Shown here one piece after another: positions 53,629 through 62,630 of a stretch of 64,000 bases of DNA. Source of the stretch: Gelidibacter sediminis (lineage in GTDB: Bacteria > Bacteroidota > Bacteroidia > Flavobacteriales > Flavobacteriaceae); the NCBI RefSeq assembly GCF_004364975.1, contig NZ_SOBW01000008.1, positions 1 to 64,000 of the forward strand. The letters run 5' to 3'. A program made the position numbers and the translations under genes. The notes under the pieces were generated by a model. It had not been told where the DNA came from. It made no database searches and saw nothing but the letters and a program-made list of their open reading frames with translations. The first letter of the stretch is position 1, and the number at the start of each line of letters is the position of its first letter.

Positions 53629-55542
53629 TTACTTTATCATTTCATAAGAACGTTTAATAAAATCACTCAATTCTTTTCCTTTTAACAATCCTTGAGACAG
53701 ACGTGCCAAATCTAAACTTTGAGAAATTAGTCGCTCTTGTTTCTTCTTTGTTTTGGTATTTAAAATCTCACCTACCAATTCAGAATTGGTATTGACCACC
53801 AAGTTGTACATTTCTGGCATGTTGCCCATTCCAAACATACCGCCACCTCCAGTTGCTTGCATCTCTTTCATACGACGCATAAACTCTGGTTGTGTGATGA
53901 TAAATGGAGACGCATCACTATCCATCGCTTCTAATTGTACCATAAATTTTTCAGATGGGATAGCTTCTTTTAAGACGTCTTCCAACTCTTTTTGTTGCTC
54001 ATCAGTCAACTTTGAAATTTTGGTATCGTCTTTCTTGATTAAATTATCAATATGATCAGCATCTACACGTGCAAACGTAATGTTCTCTTTTGTAGATTCC
54101 ATTTTTTGCATTAGGTGACTCACAATTGGAGAATCTAATAATAACACTTCATAACCTTTGGCTTTAGCAGCTTCAGTATAACTGTGTTGAGCATCTTCAT
54201 TAGACGCATATAAGATGACCAATTTACCATCTTTATCAGTTTGGTTGTCCTTAATTTTGTCTGTTAACTCTTTATAAGTATAGTACTTGCCGTCTACCGA
54301 TGGATACAGTGCGAAAGCATCAGCCTTGTCATAGAATTTATCCTCTGAAAGCATTCCGTATTCAATCACAATTTTAATGTCATTCCATTTTTTCTCGAAA
54401 TCGGCACGGTTTTCATTGAATAACGATTTTAATTTATCAGCGACTTTACGAGTGATGTACGATGAAATTTTCTTCACGTTACCATCGGCTTGTAAATAAC
54501 TACGAGAGACGTTTAACGGAATGTCTGGAGAATCGATCACACCACGTAACATGGTTAAGAATTCAGGAACAATCCCTTCTACATTATCCGTAACGAACAC
54601 TTGGTTTTGGTACAGCTGAATTTTATCCTTTTGGATATTTAAATCGGCCGTCATTTTTGGGAAATATAAAATACCGGTCAAATTGAATGGGTAGTCCACA
54701 TTTAAATGAATATGAAATAATGGCTCCTCAAACTGCATTGGATACAATTCTCTATAAAAAGCGTTGTAATCCTTTTCTTCTAATTCAGTTGGTTGTTTTG
54801 TCCACGCTGGATTAGGGTTGTTGATAATGTTGTCAACAGTAATTTTCTTTTGGGGCTCAGTAGTTTCTTTACCGTCTTTATCTTTTTTGGTTTCAGGCTT
54901 ATGATCAGGATCATTCACTTCCTTAGTTCCAAATTTAATTGGAATAGGCATGAACTTGTTATACTTGGTCAATAGCTCACGGATTTTAGATTCTTCTAAG
55001 AACTCGGTAGAATCTTCGGCAATGTGAAGGATAATCTCTGTACCACGGTCTGTTTTACTAGCTGGCTCTAAAGTGAATTCTGGAGAACCATCACAGGTCC
55101 AACGTGCAGCTTCAGTACCTTCTTTATAAGATTTAGAGATGATTTCAACTTTCTCAGCTACCATGAAGGCAGAATAAAAACCTAATCCGAAATGGCCGAT
55201 GATGCCTGAATCTTTTCCAGCATCTTTATATTTATCCAAAAACTCTTCAGCTCCTGAAAATGCAATTTGATTGATGTATTTTTCAATCTCTTCAGCAGTC
55301 ATCCCAATACCTTGGTCAATAATGTGAAGTTTTTTACCTTCTTTGTCAATTTTTACCTCGATTTTTGGATTGCCATATTCTACTGCTGCTTCCCCAATAT
55401 TGGTAAGATGTTTAAGTTTTAAAGTCGCATCTGTCGCGTTACTGATCAATTCACGTAAAAATATTTCGTGATCGCTGTATAAGAATTTCTTAATTAAGGG
55501 AAAGATATTCTCTACCGAAACATTAATATTACCTTTTGTCAT
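53629..55542 (-). CDS. htpG: Molecular chaperone HtpG (Hsp90)
   Basis: A protein of 637 residues with ATP-dependent chaperone function. N-terminal GHKL ATPase: IFLRELISNATDA, DQGIGMTAEE, GHFGLGFYSAFMV. Middle domain with NVSRSYLQ, and C-terminal dimerisation domain. A charged stretch (~220-240, PETKKDKDGKETTEPQKK) corresponds to the variable linker. The ATG at 55542 (MTKGNINVSVENIFPL) is the family start; the frame extends upstream by 11 codons. Confidence 0.96.
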   Translation of the reverse strand: MTKGNINVSVENIFPLIKKFLYSDHEIFLRELISNATDATLKLKHLTNIGEAAVEYGNPKIEVKIDKEGKKLHIIDQGIGMTAEEIEKYINQIAFSGAEEFLDKYKDAGKDSGIIGHFGLGFYSAFMVAEKVEIISKSYKEGTEAARWTCDGSPEFTLEPASKTDRGTEIILHIAEDSTEFLEESKIRELLTKYNKFMPIPIKFGTKEVNDPDHKPETKKDKDGKETTEPQKKITVDNIINNPNPAWTKQPTELEEKDYNAFYRELYPMQFEEPLFHIHLNVDYPFNLTGILYFPKMTADLNIQKDKIQLYQNQVFVTDNVEGIVPEFLTMLRGVIDSPDIPLNVSRSYLQADGNVKKISSYITRKVADKLKSLFNENRADFEKKWNDIKIVIEYGMLSEDKFYDKADAFALYPSVDGKYYTYKELTDKIKDNQTDKDGKLVILYASNEDAQHSYTEAAKAKGYEVLLLDSPIVSHLMQKMESTKENITFARVDADHIDNLIKKDDTKISKLTDEQQKELEDVLKEAIPSEKFMVQLEAMDSDASPFIITQPEFMRRMKEMQATGGGGMFGMGNMPEMYNLVVNTNSELVGEILNTKTKKKQERLISQSLDLARLSQGLLKGKELSDFIKRSYEMIK

Positions 55543-55670
55543 ATTTAATTTATTAAATGTTCCCACCAATCCCAATAACTATGGGGAGGGAAACTGTTTG
55601 AACTTATATTTTACTCATCATGCAGTAGTCAACAAAAATGCCAAGTCAGTATTTGTGACAAGATGACATA

Positions 55671-55702
55671 AAAAAAGCCGTTCTTAGTTAGAACGGCTTT
55701 TT
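55671..55702. terminator. Terminator of the S9 peptidase gene
   Basis: Stem AGCCGTTCT / AGAACGGCT flanked by A6 and T5, 5-nt loop, usable on both strands; it ends the minus-strand peptidase gene. Confidence 0.8.
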
Positions 55703-55718
55703 GCAAAATATAGTAGAA

Positions 55719-58169
55719 TTAGTCTTTTAGAGTATCCTTTTTTTCTAAAGGTATGTCTTTCTTTTTATTTTTCACATAGGTTTCCAACCATTGGTCTTGT
55801 TCCCAAAGCATGTGCATTACGGACTCTTTGGCACTGTATCCATGACTTTCCTTAGGTAACATCACCAATCTTACTGGTGCCCCCAATCCTTTTAAAGCAT
55901 TAAAATAGCGCTCACTTTGCATTGGGTAGGTACCAGAATTGTTATCAGCTTCACCGTGAATTAATAATAATGGTGTTTTCATTTTGTCAGCATTCATAAA
56001 AGGAGACATGGTATTGTAAACATCTGGAGCTTCCCAATAGTTGCGCTCTTCACTTTGAAACCCAAAAGGTGTGAGTGTTCTGTTATAAGCACCACTACGT
56101 GCAATACCAGCTGCAAATAAGTTGGAATGCGACAATAAATTAGCCGTCATAAAAGCACCATAAGAATGACCTCCAACAGCAACACGATCGCGGTCTATAT
56201 AGCCCATTGCGTCCACAGCATCAATGGCTGCCTTAGCGTTTCCAACTAATTGCGCCACAAATGTGTCGTTTGGTTGATCATCACCTTCACCCACAATCGG
56301 GAAGGCGGCATCATCTAAAACAACATACCCTCGGGTTACCCAATATAATGGAGAGCCATAATATGGATAGGTGAATTCATTAGAATTGGAAGTGTTCTGA
56401 CCTGCACTATTTTTGTCTTTATATTCACGCGGATAGGCCCACATAATCATAGGATATTTTTCACCTTCTTTATAATCAGTTGGTAAATAAAGTGTTCCTG
56501 TGAGTGGTAATCCGTCATCGCGTTTATAATTAATAACTTCCTTGTGTACATCTTGAATACTTTTAAAGGGGTTCTCAAATTGTGTTAAAGGTTGTAAGGC
56601 GATACGCTTCTTAATGTTTCTAATATAGTAGTTTGGATATTCGTTTTTAGATTCAATTTGAACCACAAATTCACCAGCCTTAGCATCTAATGCAAAGGAG
56701 ATATTTTCAACTTTATCAGTATAAGCAGATTGGTAGAGACGCTCTGTTTTTTGCGATTTGAGATTCATTTCGTCAATAAACGGGAATTGCCCTTTTTCAC
56801 TGTAGCCATCGCCAATTAGATAAGCTTTATTGTCATTTAAATCGAGCACGTATTCATCATAAGCATTTAAGGTTGTTACAAAACTTCCTGGATCGCTATA
56901 CACATCTTGGTAATTTCTATCTGATAGTACCTTGGGCGCCTTGCTAGGATTAGAAGGATCAAATAAATAGGTTCTTGTATTTCTACTATTCCACCATCTG
57001 TCATATGCAATGGCGGTAGATTCATTACCCCAACGGATACCGGCAAAACGATCTTTCGTTTTTAAAAGGGATTGTTTTTTTGCCGTAAAAGGAGCTTTTT
57101 GTTGAAAAACTTCATCTCTAAAAGGAACTTCATTGGCAGGGTCGCCGCCATCTAAAGCTTCTGTCCACACTAAGGTTGCAGGATGGTCATTACGCCATGT
57201 CAAGTCTCGCATTCCGGTACGTTCTGCCATAAAGCCTTGTGGTAAATCTTCAATTAGTGGTACTTCCAATACCTTTTTTACTAAAGTGCCCGCAGCATCA
57301 TAAATGGTAGTGGTAGAAGGGAATCGGCTATAGGGAACCAAATAGGAAAACGGTTTGTTGATAGTAGTCACTAAAATATACTTACCGTCTGGCGAAAAAT
57401 TTAAGCTTTGGTAAATGTCCGTTGATTTCCAATTGGAGGACGTACCATTTAAGTTTACTTTTTGAATGTCTGATAAAGCTAATTGCTCAAAGTTATATTC
57501 GTCATTCGGGTTTTTTAGCAAATCTTGATACGTTCTGTTTTGAGCCTTTACACCAGCCTCACTCACAGAAATTGTTGGACCTTCTGGTACTGAAACTTCA
57601 GTATCTATTAATGGTTTTTTTGAAGTTGGTAGTGTTTTAACCAGCAATGAATTACTGTCTTTAAACCATGTGTATGGTCTACCCATATTGGCATTAAGGT
57701 TGTCTGATGTCAATTTTTTAGCCTCGACAGTACTGACGTCTACCAACCATAATTCAACACCTTTTGAAGTAGTATTGGTAAAAGTTACATATTTTTGGTT
57801 GGGCGACCATGTCACGTATGCGAAACGGCCATTTTCAGGCATTCCTTTAATCGTTTGTGGGTTCCCGTCTCTGCCTTTTCTCATTTTAATATCAGTATAA
57901 AAGGTCGTTCTACTGCCAATATTGGTTACGGGGTTAATCCTTAATCCACCAAGACGCATTTCAGTTTCAGAAAGTTCCTCAATAGTTTTGTAATTACTTC
58001 TATATAGAAATAAAATATTTTCACCATTAGTGTCCATACTGATGCGTGGTGCTAATGGTGCCTCGGCCAAATTTAGGATATTCTGATCTGGTTTTTGATA
58101 AGATAAATTGACCTGCCCAATGCTAATCATGGACCATGTCAATAGAAAACTTAGTAATAATGCTTTCAT
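55719..58169 (-). CDS. S9 family prolyl-oligopeptidase-like peptidase, secreted
   Basis: A protein of 816 residues with signal peptide (MKALLLSFLLTWSMISIGQ). The N-terminal ~550 residues are a beta-propeller; the C-terminal alpha/beta-hydrolase has the triad S669 (GGHSYGAFM), D742 (IHGEADNNSG) and H776 (KESHGYSA). The sequence around PTDYKEGEKYPMIMWAYPREYKDKNSAGQ is of the glutamyl-endopeptidase-like S9D type. It likely cleaves short peptides in the periplasm for protein nutrition. Transcribed alone. Confidence 0.92.
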   Translation of the reverse strand: MKALLLSFLLTWSMISIGQVNLSYQKPDQNILNLAEAPLAPRISMDTNGENILFLYRSNYKTIEELSETEMRLGGLRINPVTNIGSRTTFYTDIKMRKGRDGNPQTIKGMPENGRFAYVTWSPNQKYVTFTNTTSKGVELWLVDVSTVEAKKLTSDNLNANMGRPYTWFKDSNSLLVKTLPTSKKPLIDTEVSVPEGPTISVSEAGVKAQNRTYQDLLKNPNDEYNFEQLALSDIQKVNLNGTSSNWKSTDIYQSLNFSPDGKYILVTTINKPFSYLVPYSRFPSTTTIYDAAGTLVKKVLEVPLIEDLPQGFMAERTGMRDLTWRNDHPATLVWTEALDGGDPANEVPFRDEVFQQKAPFTAKKQSLLKTKDRFAGIRWGNESTAIAYDRWWNSRNTRTYLFDPSNPSKAPKVLSDRNYQDVYSDPGSFVTTLNAYDEYVLDLNDNKAYLIGDGYSEKGQFPFIDEMNLKSQKTERLYQSAYTDKVENISFALDAKAGEFVVQIESKNEYPNYYIRNIKKRIALQPLTQFENPFKSIQDVHKEVINYKRDDGLPLTGTLYLPTDYKEGEKYPMIMWAYPREYKDKNSAGQNTSNSNEFTYPYYGSPLYWVTRGYVVLDDAAFPIVGEGDDQPNDTFVAQLVGNAKAAIDAVDAMGYIDRDRVAVGGHSYGAFMTANLLSHSNLFAAGIARSGAYNRTLTPFGFQSEERNYWEAPDVYNTMSPFMNADKMKTPLLLIHGEADNNSGTYPMQSERYFNALKGLGAPVRLVMLPKESHGYSAKESVMHMLWEQDQWLETYVKNKKKDIPLEKKDTLKD

Positions 58170-58342
58170 TGTAGTTAGTTTTGGTTAAAACTCTAAAAAT
58201 ACTCAAAAGCATCGTGCATGCTCACTAACTAAATGTTAAAATGATGTGCTGGCATTGTAATTATTGTATAAAAAACAGGTAATTTTATGAAAACTATGAA
58301 TATTGTTTAAATTGCAAGACTATTAAAACTAAAAAATGACTT

Positions 58343-59353
58343 ATGTATAACTCCAAAATAATTGGATTGGGCCATTATGTGCCTGATAATGTGGTGACCA
58401 ATGATGATCTTTCTAAAATGATGGATACAAGTGACGAATGGATACAAGAACGTACGGGCATCAAAGAACGGAGATGGGCCATTGAGAATTCAGGGGACAC
58501 CACTTCAGCAATGGGGGTGAAAGCCGCTAAAGTAGCTATTGAACGTGCAGGAATAGATAAAGATGATATAGATTTTATCATATTCGCCACCTTAAGTCCG
58601 GATATGTATTTTCCAGGTCCTGGAGTTCAGGTTCAGCATGCCTTAGGTATCAAAACGGTAGGAGCATTAGATGTGAGGAACCAATGTTCAGGTTTTATCT
58701 ATGCCATGTCTGTGGCCGACCAGTTTATTAAGACAGGAATGTATAAAAATATTTTGGTTATTGGAAGTGAATTGCATTCGCATGGATTGGATAAAACCAC
58801 ACGTGGTCGTGGGGTGACCGTTATTTTTGGTGATGGTGCAGGCGCAGCAATTTTGACTAGAGAAGAAGATAGCTCAAAAGGAATATTATCAACTCATTTA
58901 CATTCAGAAGGAGAACATGCAGAAGAATTGGTGCTGGTGGCGCCAGGAATGGGCAAACGTTGGGTGAATGACATTTTAAAAGATAATGACCCTAATGATG
59001 AAAGTTACTTCCCGCATATGAACGGTCAGTTTGTATTTAAAAACGCTGTGGTCAGATTTAGTGAAGTGATTATGGAGGGCCTATTGAAGAATAATTTGCA
59101 AAAGGAGTCCATAGATATGCTGATTCCTCATCAAGCCAATTTAAGAATTGCACAGTTTATTCAAAAGAAATTTGGATTGACTGATGATCAGGTGTTTAAT
59201 AATATTCAAAAATACGGCAATACCACCGCAGCTTCTATACCAATTGCGCTTACTGAAGCTTGGGAAGAAGGTAAAATTAAAGAAGGTGATGTGGTTGTAT
59301 TGGCAGCTTTTGGAAGTGGATTTACTTGGGGAAGCGTGGTTATTAAGTGGTAA
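58343..59353 (+). CDS. 3-oxoacyl-ACP synthase III-like (FabH family)
   Basis: A thiolase-fold condensing enzyme of 336 residues. Catalytic C115 (DVRNQCSGFIYAM), histidine in LIPHQANLRI and asparagine in QKYGNTTAASIP. FabH joins acetyl- or branched acyl-CoA with malonyl-ACP to start fatty acid synthesis. Related KAS III paralogues make other metabolites. The gene stands alone, not in a fab cluster, so it could be a paralogue; hence no gene symbol. Confidence 0.88.
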   Translation: MYNSKIIGLGHYVPDNVVTNDDLSKMMDTSDEWIQERTGIKERRWAIENSGDTTSAMGVKAAKVAIERAGIDKDDIDFIIFATLSPDMYFPGPGVQVQHALGIKTVGALDVRNQCSGFIYAMSVADQFIKTGMYKNILVIGSELHSHGLDKTTRGRGVTVIFGDGAGAAILTREEDSSKGILSTHLHSEGEHAEELVLVAPGMGKRWVNDILKDNDPNDESYFPHMNGQFVFKNAVVRFSEVIMEGLLKNNLQKESIDMLIPHQANLRIAQFIQKKFGLTDDQVFNNIQKYGNTTAASIPIALTEAWEEGKIKEGDVVVLAAFGSGFTWGSVVIKW

Positions 59354-59680
59354 TGGATTAAGACGCTTCAAAGCTCAAATACGCTAACATTTGCACACTA
59401 ATGATAAAAACCCGAAACACTTAAGTTTCGGGTTTTCTGCTATTAATCAACATCAACTAACACTTAATTAAATTAACTGATTAACTTAAAAACTTATCAC
59501 ATTAACTAAGACGTAAAAACTTGTGTTTTATTTCGTTAGAGGGCAATTTTAACTAACAATTTAACACACCTATAAGTTTTTGAAAGTTTAATCTTTCAAA
59601 ATTAACATTCGTGTTGTGACTACTTATATGAGCCGTATGTTTTTGAAAGCTAATTAATCCAACAGCTTATTGGTTCTTAT
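59354..59680. other. Intergenic region between FabH-like and TonB-receptor-like genes
   Basis: 327 bp. Apart from the terminator at 59407-59436 I see only AT-rich DNA with scattered TTAACT-like repeats and no gene. Confidence 0.55.
59407..59436. terminator. Terminator after FabH-like gene
   Basis: Stem AAAACCCGAAAC / GTTTCGGGTTTT, 6-nt loop, A/T runs on both sides. It can serve both convergent genes. Confidence 0.8.
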
Positions 59681-62140
59681 TTACATGAAGCCACCGCCAC
59701 CTGATTTTTCATTTGTATCTCTATTCTTGCGTTGTAAAGCTCTGTATTTTCCTCCGCCAAATCGGTATGATAATCCAACATTCCAGGTATTGCTTTCCCA
59801 ATTGAATTCACCAACTTGTTTATAAGGTCTATTACCTTCAAATCCTCCGCGCATCGTATTAAGGATATCATTATAATTAAAACTAAATGTGGCGGCATCA
59901 TCCAAAAATGTATAGCGTAATCCCGTATTGACAAAATACATTGATTTACCTGTAAATTGAATCCCCTCACGTGCTGACCTGTACAAGCCAAATAATGAAA
60001 GTGTTAGATTTTTAGTTGTTTTAAAAGTATTGTTCATTCTAAAACTATAGGCAATATTATCTACTTCAATTTTGGTAAGCGCAATATCAGCAACATTCGG
60101 GTCTTGGCCAATTGGCGTGTTCAAAACTTCAGAAATACCTGTTTGAGTCTGTGCAAAAAGATCAAAACTACTATTAAAACTCCACCATTTTGCAGGCTTG
60201 TAACTACTGGAAAGTTCTATGCCATAAGCTGAGGTGTTGTCAAAGTTATCGTAAGTTAAGATCACCTTATTCAAATCTAACCGATCTATAAAGACAGCAC
60301 GGTTAATTTCATCCTCAACAATTCTATAAAAAACACCTCCGGTAATTGTGCCCTTATTTAGTTTTCTCGTGTAGTTTAATTCAATTGAATTGGTAAACTG
60401 CGGTTGTAATTCTGAATTTCCAAAAGATGATACTAATGGTGTGCTCCATTCTCTGATAGGATTTATTTGTTGCAATCCTGGTCTATCTACACGTCGGCTT
60501 ATGCTGGCTTGGTATGAATTTTTTTCACTTGGTGTATAGGTTAAAAATGCCGATGGATACACCTGTAGGTAGTCATTCTTAAAGGGTGTAGTGCTTATGG
60601 AGTTGTCAGCATAACTTTTAGCTTCGGCTTCATCTGTAACCGCTTCAGCACGGGCGCCTACTTGATAACTCCATTTTTCAATTGTCTTTCCAAAAGTAAT
60701 ATAGGCTGAATATATAGTTCTATCATAATTGAAATCGGTACGCGGTGTATTAATGATTGATCCTGATTCATCATAAGATTGCCCGGTCGAATTATAATGG
60801 ACATCCGTAGTAAATAATCGCGCTTCAAGACCTGCTTCTAATTTGGTCTTATCATTCAGCGGATTCACATAATCTATATTAATTGTAGTTTGATCACGTT
60901 CAGTGTTTACAATATCCATGTAATTAGGCGGAAATGAGATATTGTAATAACTGAAATTCGAATGTTCATGGGCTTCAAAAACATTATAATCGGCTTCCAA
61001 TTCTATTTTTTCGCCTTCTTTAGCAAATAAATGCTTGTATACTAAATTGTATTGAGAAGAAAGGTTGTCTGAAATATTGTTGAACTCTTGTCTTTGTTCT
61101 TCAGTATTAACTGAGCGAATTCTGGTGAGGCCTTTTCCTTTTCCATCATAACTGTTCTGATTTGTAAATATAGAAATGGTATTATTGTCATCAGCGTAAA
61201 AATCGACTCCAAATTTGTAAAGGTGAGACTTGTTGTTATTGTCAAAATTAAATAATTGTTGAGAATTGTCATCCGTTCGTTCTATGATACCGTAATTGAT
61301 ACTATTGCCAATGTTGTTTCCGTAATTACCATACAGGTTGAATTTTCCGTTACGATAATTCAAATCGATGGAACTGTTGAAACGGGCATTCACTTCCTTG
61401 GTCAATCCGATGTTAAGGTTGCCATTAAAGCCAATATTTGTGTTTTTATGAAGGATGATATTGATAATCCCGCTCATGCCTTCAGGATTATATTTTGCCG
61501 AAGGATTGGTGATCAATTCTATTTGTTTGATGGAGGTTGACGGAATCTGTTTTAACAATTGGTCTACAGGAACGTTTGATAATTTACCATCTACCATGAC
61601 TCTAACATTTTCATTGCCGCGTAAACTTAAGTTTCCGGTTTGCTGGTCAACGCTTACTGAAGGAATATTGTTCATGATGTCAGATGCGGTGGCTCCTGAT
61701 GTTGTGAGATCTTTGCCTACGGTAATAACCTTGCGGTCAACTTTTTGTTGAATGGTAGACACTTCTGCCACCACTGTCACTTCGTCTAATGCCGCGACAT
61801 CTTCTTCTAAAAAAATGTTGCCTAAATCGACCTCATAATTATCTTTTCCAATATAAAAAGGCCGTGTAATGGTTTTGTATCCCATATATTGAATCAATAC
61901 AGAAAATTGGCCTTCAGGTATTTTTGAAATGGTAAAACTGCCGTCCTCTAGAGTAATGGCGCCAGTGACATTCTCGTTGCCCTTATTTTTGATGATTATG
62001 GTAACATAGGGTAACGGTTGATTTTGACTAGCATCCAAAACCTTTCCTGAAATTGTACCGTCTTTTAGAGGGGTTGTCGCTGAGGGTTGGGCATATAATG
62101 TGGTACACATTACCATGCATAATAAAACTAATGATTTCAT
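59681..62140 (-). CDS. Outer-membrane beta-barrel protein, TonB-dependent-receptor-like with CarboxypepD_reg domain
   Basis: A protein of 819 residues. Signal peptide (~1-18), carboxypeptidase-regulatory-like domain (~28-110, GTISGKVLDASQNQPLPYVTI), plug-like domain (~125-220, VSVDQQTGNLSLRGNENVRVMVDG) and an outer-membrane barrel (OMP_b-brl_3 type). It ends in a glycine-rich tail (SGGGGFM) rather than an aromatic residue. This family is common in Bacteroidetes; substrates are mostly unknown. Not paired with a SusD. Transcribed alone. Confidence 0.88.
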   Translation of the reverse strand: MKSLVLLCMVMCTTLYAQPSATTPLKDGTISGKVLDASQNQPLPYVTIIIKNKGNENVTGAITLEDGSFTISKIPEGQFSVLIQYMGYKTITRPFYIGKDNYEVDLGNIFLEEDVAALDEVTVVAEVSTIQQKVDRKVITVGKDLTTSGATASDIMNNIPSVSVDQQTGNLSLRGNENVRVMVDGKLSNVPVDQLLKQIPSTSIKQIELITNPSAKYNPEGMSGIINIILHKNTNIGFNGNLNIGLTKEVNARFNSSIDLNYRNGKFNLYGNYGNNIGNSINYGIIERTDDNSQQLFNFDNNNKSHLYKFGVDFYADDNNTISIFTNQNSYDGKGKGLTRIRSVNTEEQRQEFNNISDNLSSQYNLVYKHLFAKEGEKIELEADYNVFEAHEHSNFSYYNISFPPNYMDIVNTERDQTTINIDYVNPLNDKTKLEAGLEARLFTTDVHYNSTGQSYDESGSIINTPRTDFNYDRTIYSAYITFGKTIEKWSYQVGARAEAVTDEAEAKSYADNSISTTPFKNDYLQVYPSAFLTYTPSEKNSYQASISRRVDRPGLQQINPIREWSTPLVSSFGNSELQPQFTNSIELNYTRKLNKGTITGGVFYRIVEDEINRAVFIDRLDLNKVILTYDNFDNTSAYGIELSSSYKPAKWWSFNSSFDLFAQTQTGISEVLNTPIGQDPNVADIALTKIEVDNIAYSFRMNNTFKTTKNLTLSLFGLYRSAREGIQFTGKSMYFVNTGLRYTFLDDAATFSFNYNDILNTMRGGFEGNRPYKQVGEFNWESNTWNVGLSYRFGGGKYRALQRKNRDTNEKSGGGGFM

Positions 62141-62261
62141 TTGTGAGTGATTTTTTGATTTGATTGATGAATTTTGATTTGATTGTTATATAGGAGACGA
62201 GTATTTTTGCGTATTGTTACGCTCTAATAATATTATTTTTATAAAAATTAGTCTTGAAATT

Positions 62262-62630
62262 ATGGATGTAAATAAAAAAACCTTGGTGTTTGGTGCTTCA
62301 CTCAACCCTGGACGGTATTCCAATTTGGCAATTAATAGACTGCAGTCTCACGGACATGATATCGTGGCTTTCGGATTGCGGGAGGGGGAGGTTGCAGGCG
62401 TTCAAATTGATACAGAATTGAAACCTTACCCTAATATTGATACGGTTACTCTATACATGAATGCTACAAGGCAGGCGCCATTTTATGATTATCTAATCGG
62501 TTTAAAGCCCAAGCGTGTGCTGTTCAATCCTGGTACCGAAAATCCGGAGTTTTTTAAACTGCTAAAAGAGGCAGGTATCGATTTTGAAACCGCGTGTACT
62601 TTAGTGCTGCTTGGTTCTAATCAGTATTAA
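62262..62630 (+). CDS. CoA-binding protein (YccU-type)
   Basis: A 122-residue Rossmann-fold protein of the CoA_binding_2 family: KKTLVFGASLNPGRYSNLA at the N-terminus, then VLFNPGTENPEFFKLLKEAGID near the end. Binds CoA or a nucleotide; the physiological role is not known. ATG 62262 (MDVNKKTLVFGAS) fits the family; the open frame begins 16 codons earlier. Its last 30 nt overlap the end of the convergent symporter gene. Confidence 0.85.
   Translation: MDVNKKTLVFGASLNPGRYSNLAINRLQSHGHDIVAFGLREGEVAGVQIDTELKPYPNIDTVTLYMNATRQAPFYDYLIGLKPKRVLFNPGTENPEFFKLLKEAGIDFETACTLVLLGSNQY

Noticed and set aside
54090-54554. Long frames antisense to known genes, here 44090-44554 in the DsbD gene and others in pyc, htpG and susC
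   Set aside because: They are shadows of codon bias; none shows a domain or a signal peptide, and the opposite strand carries a clear gene.
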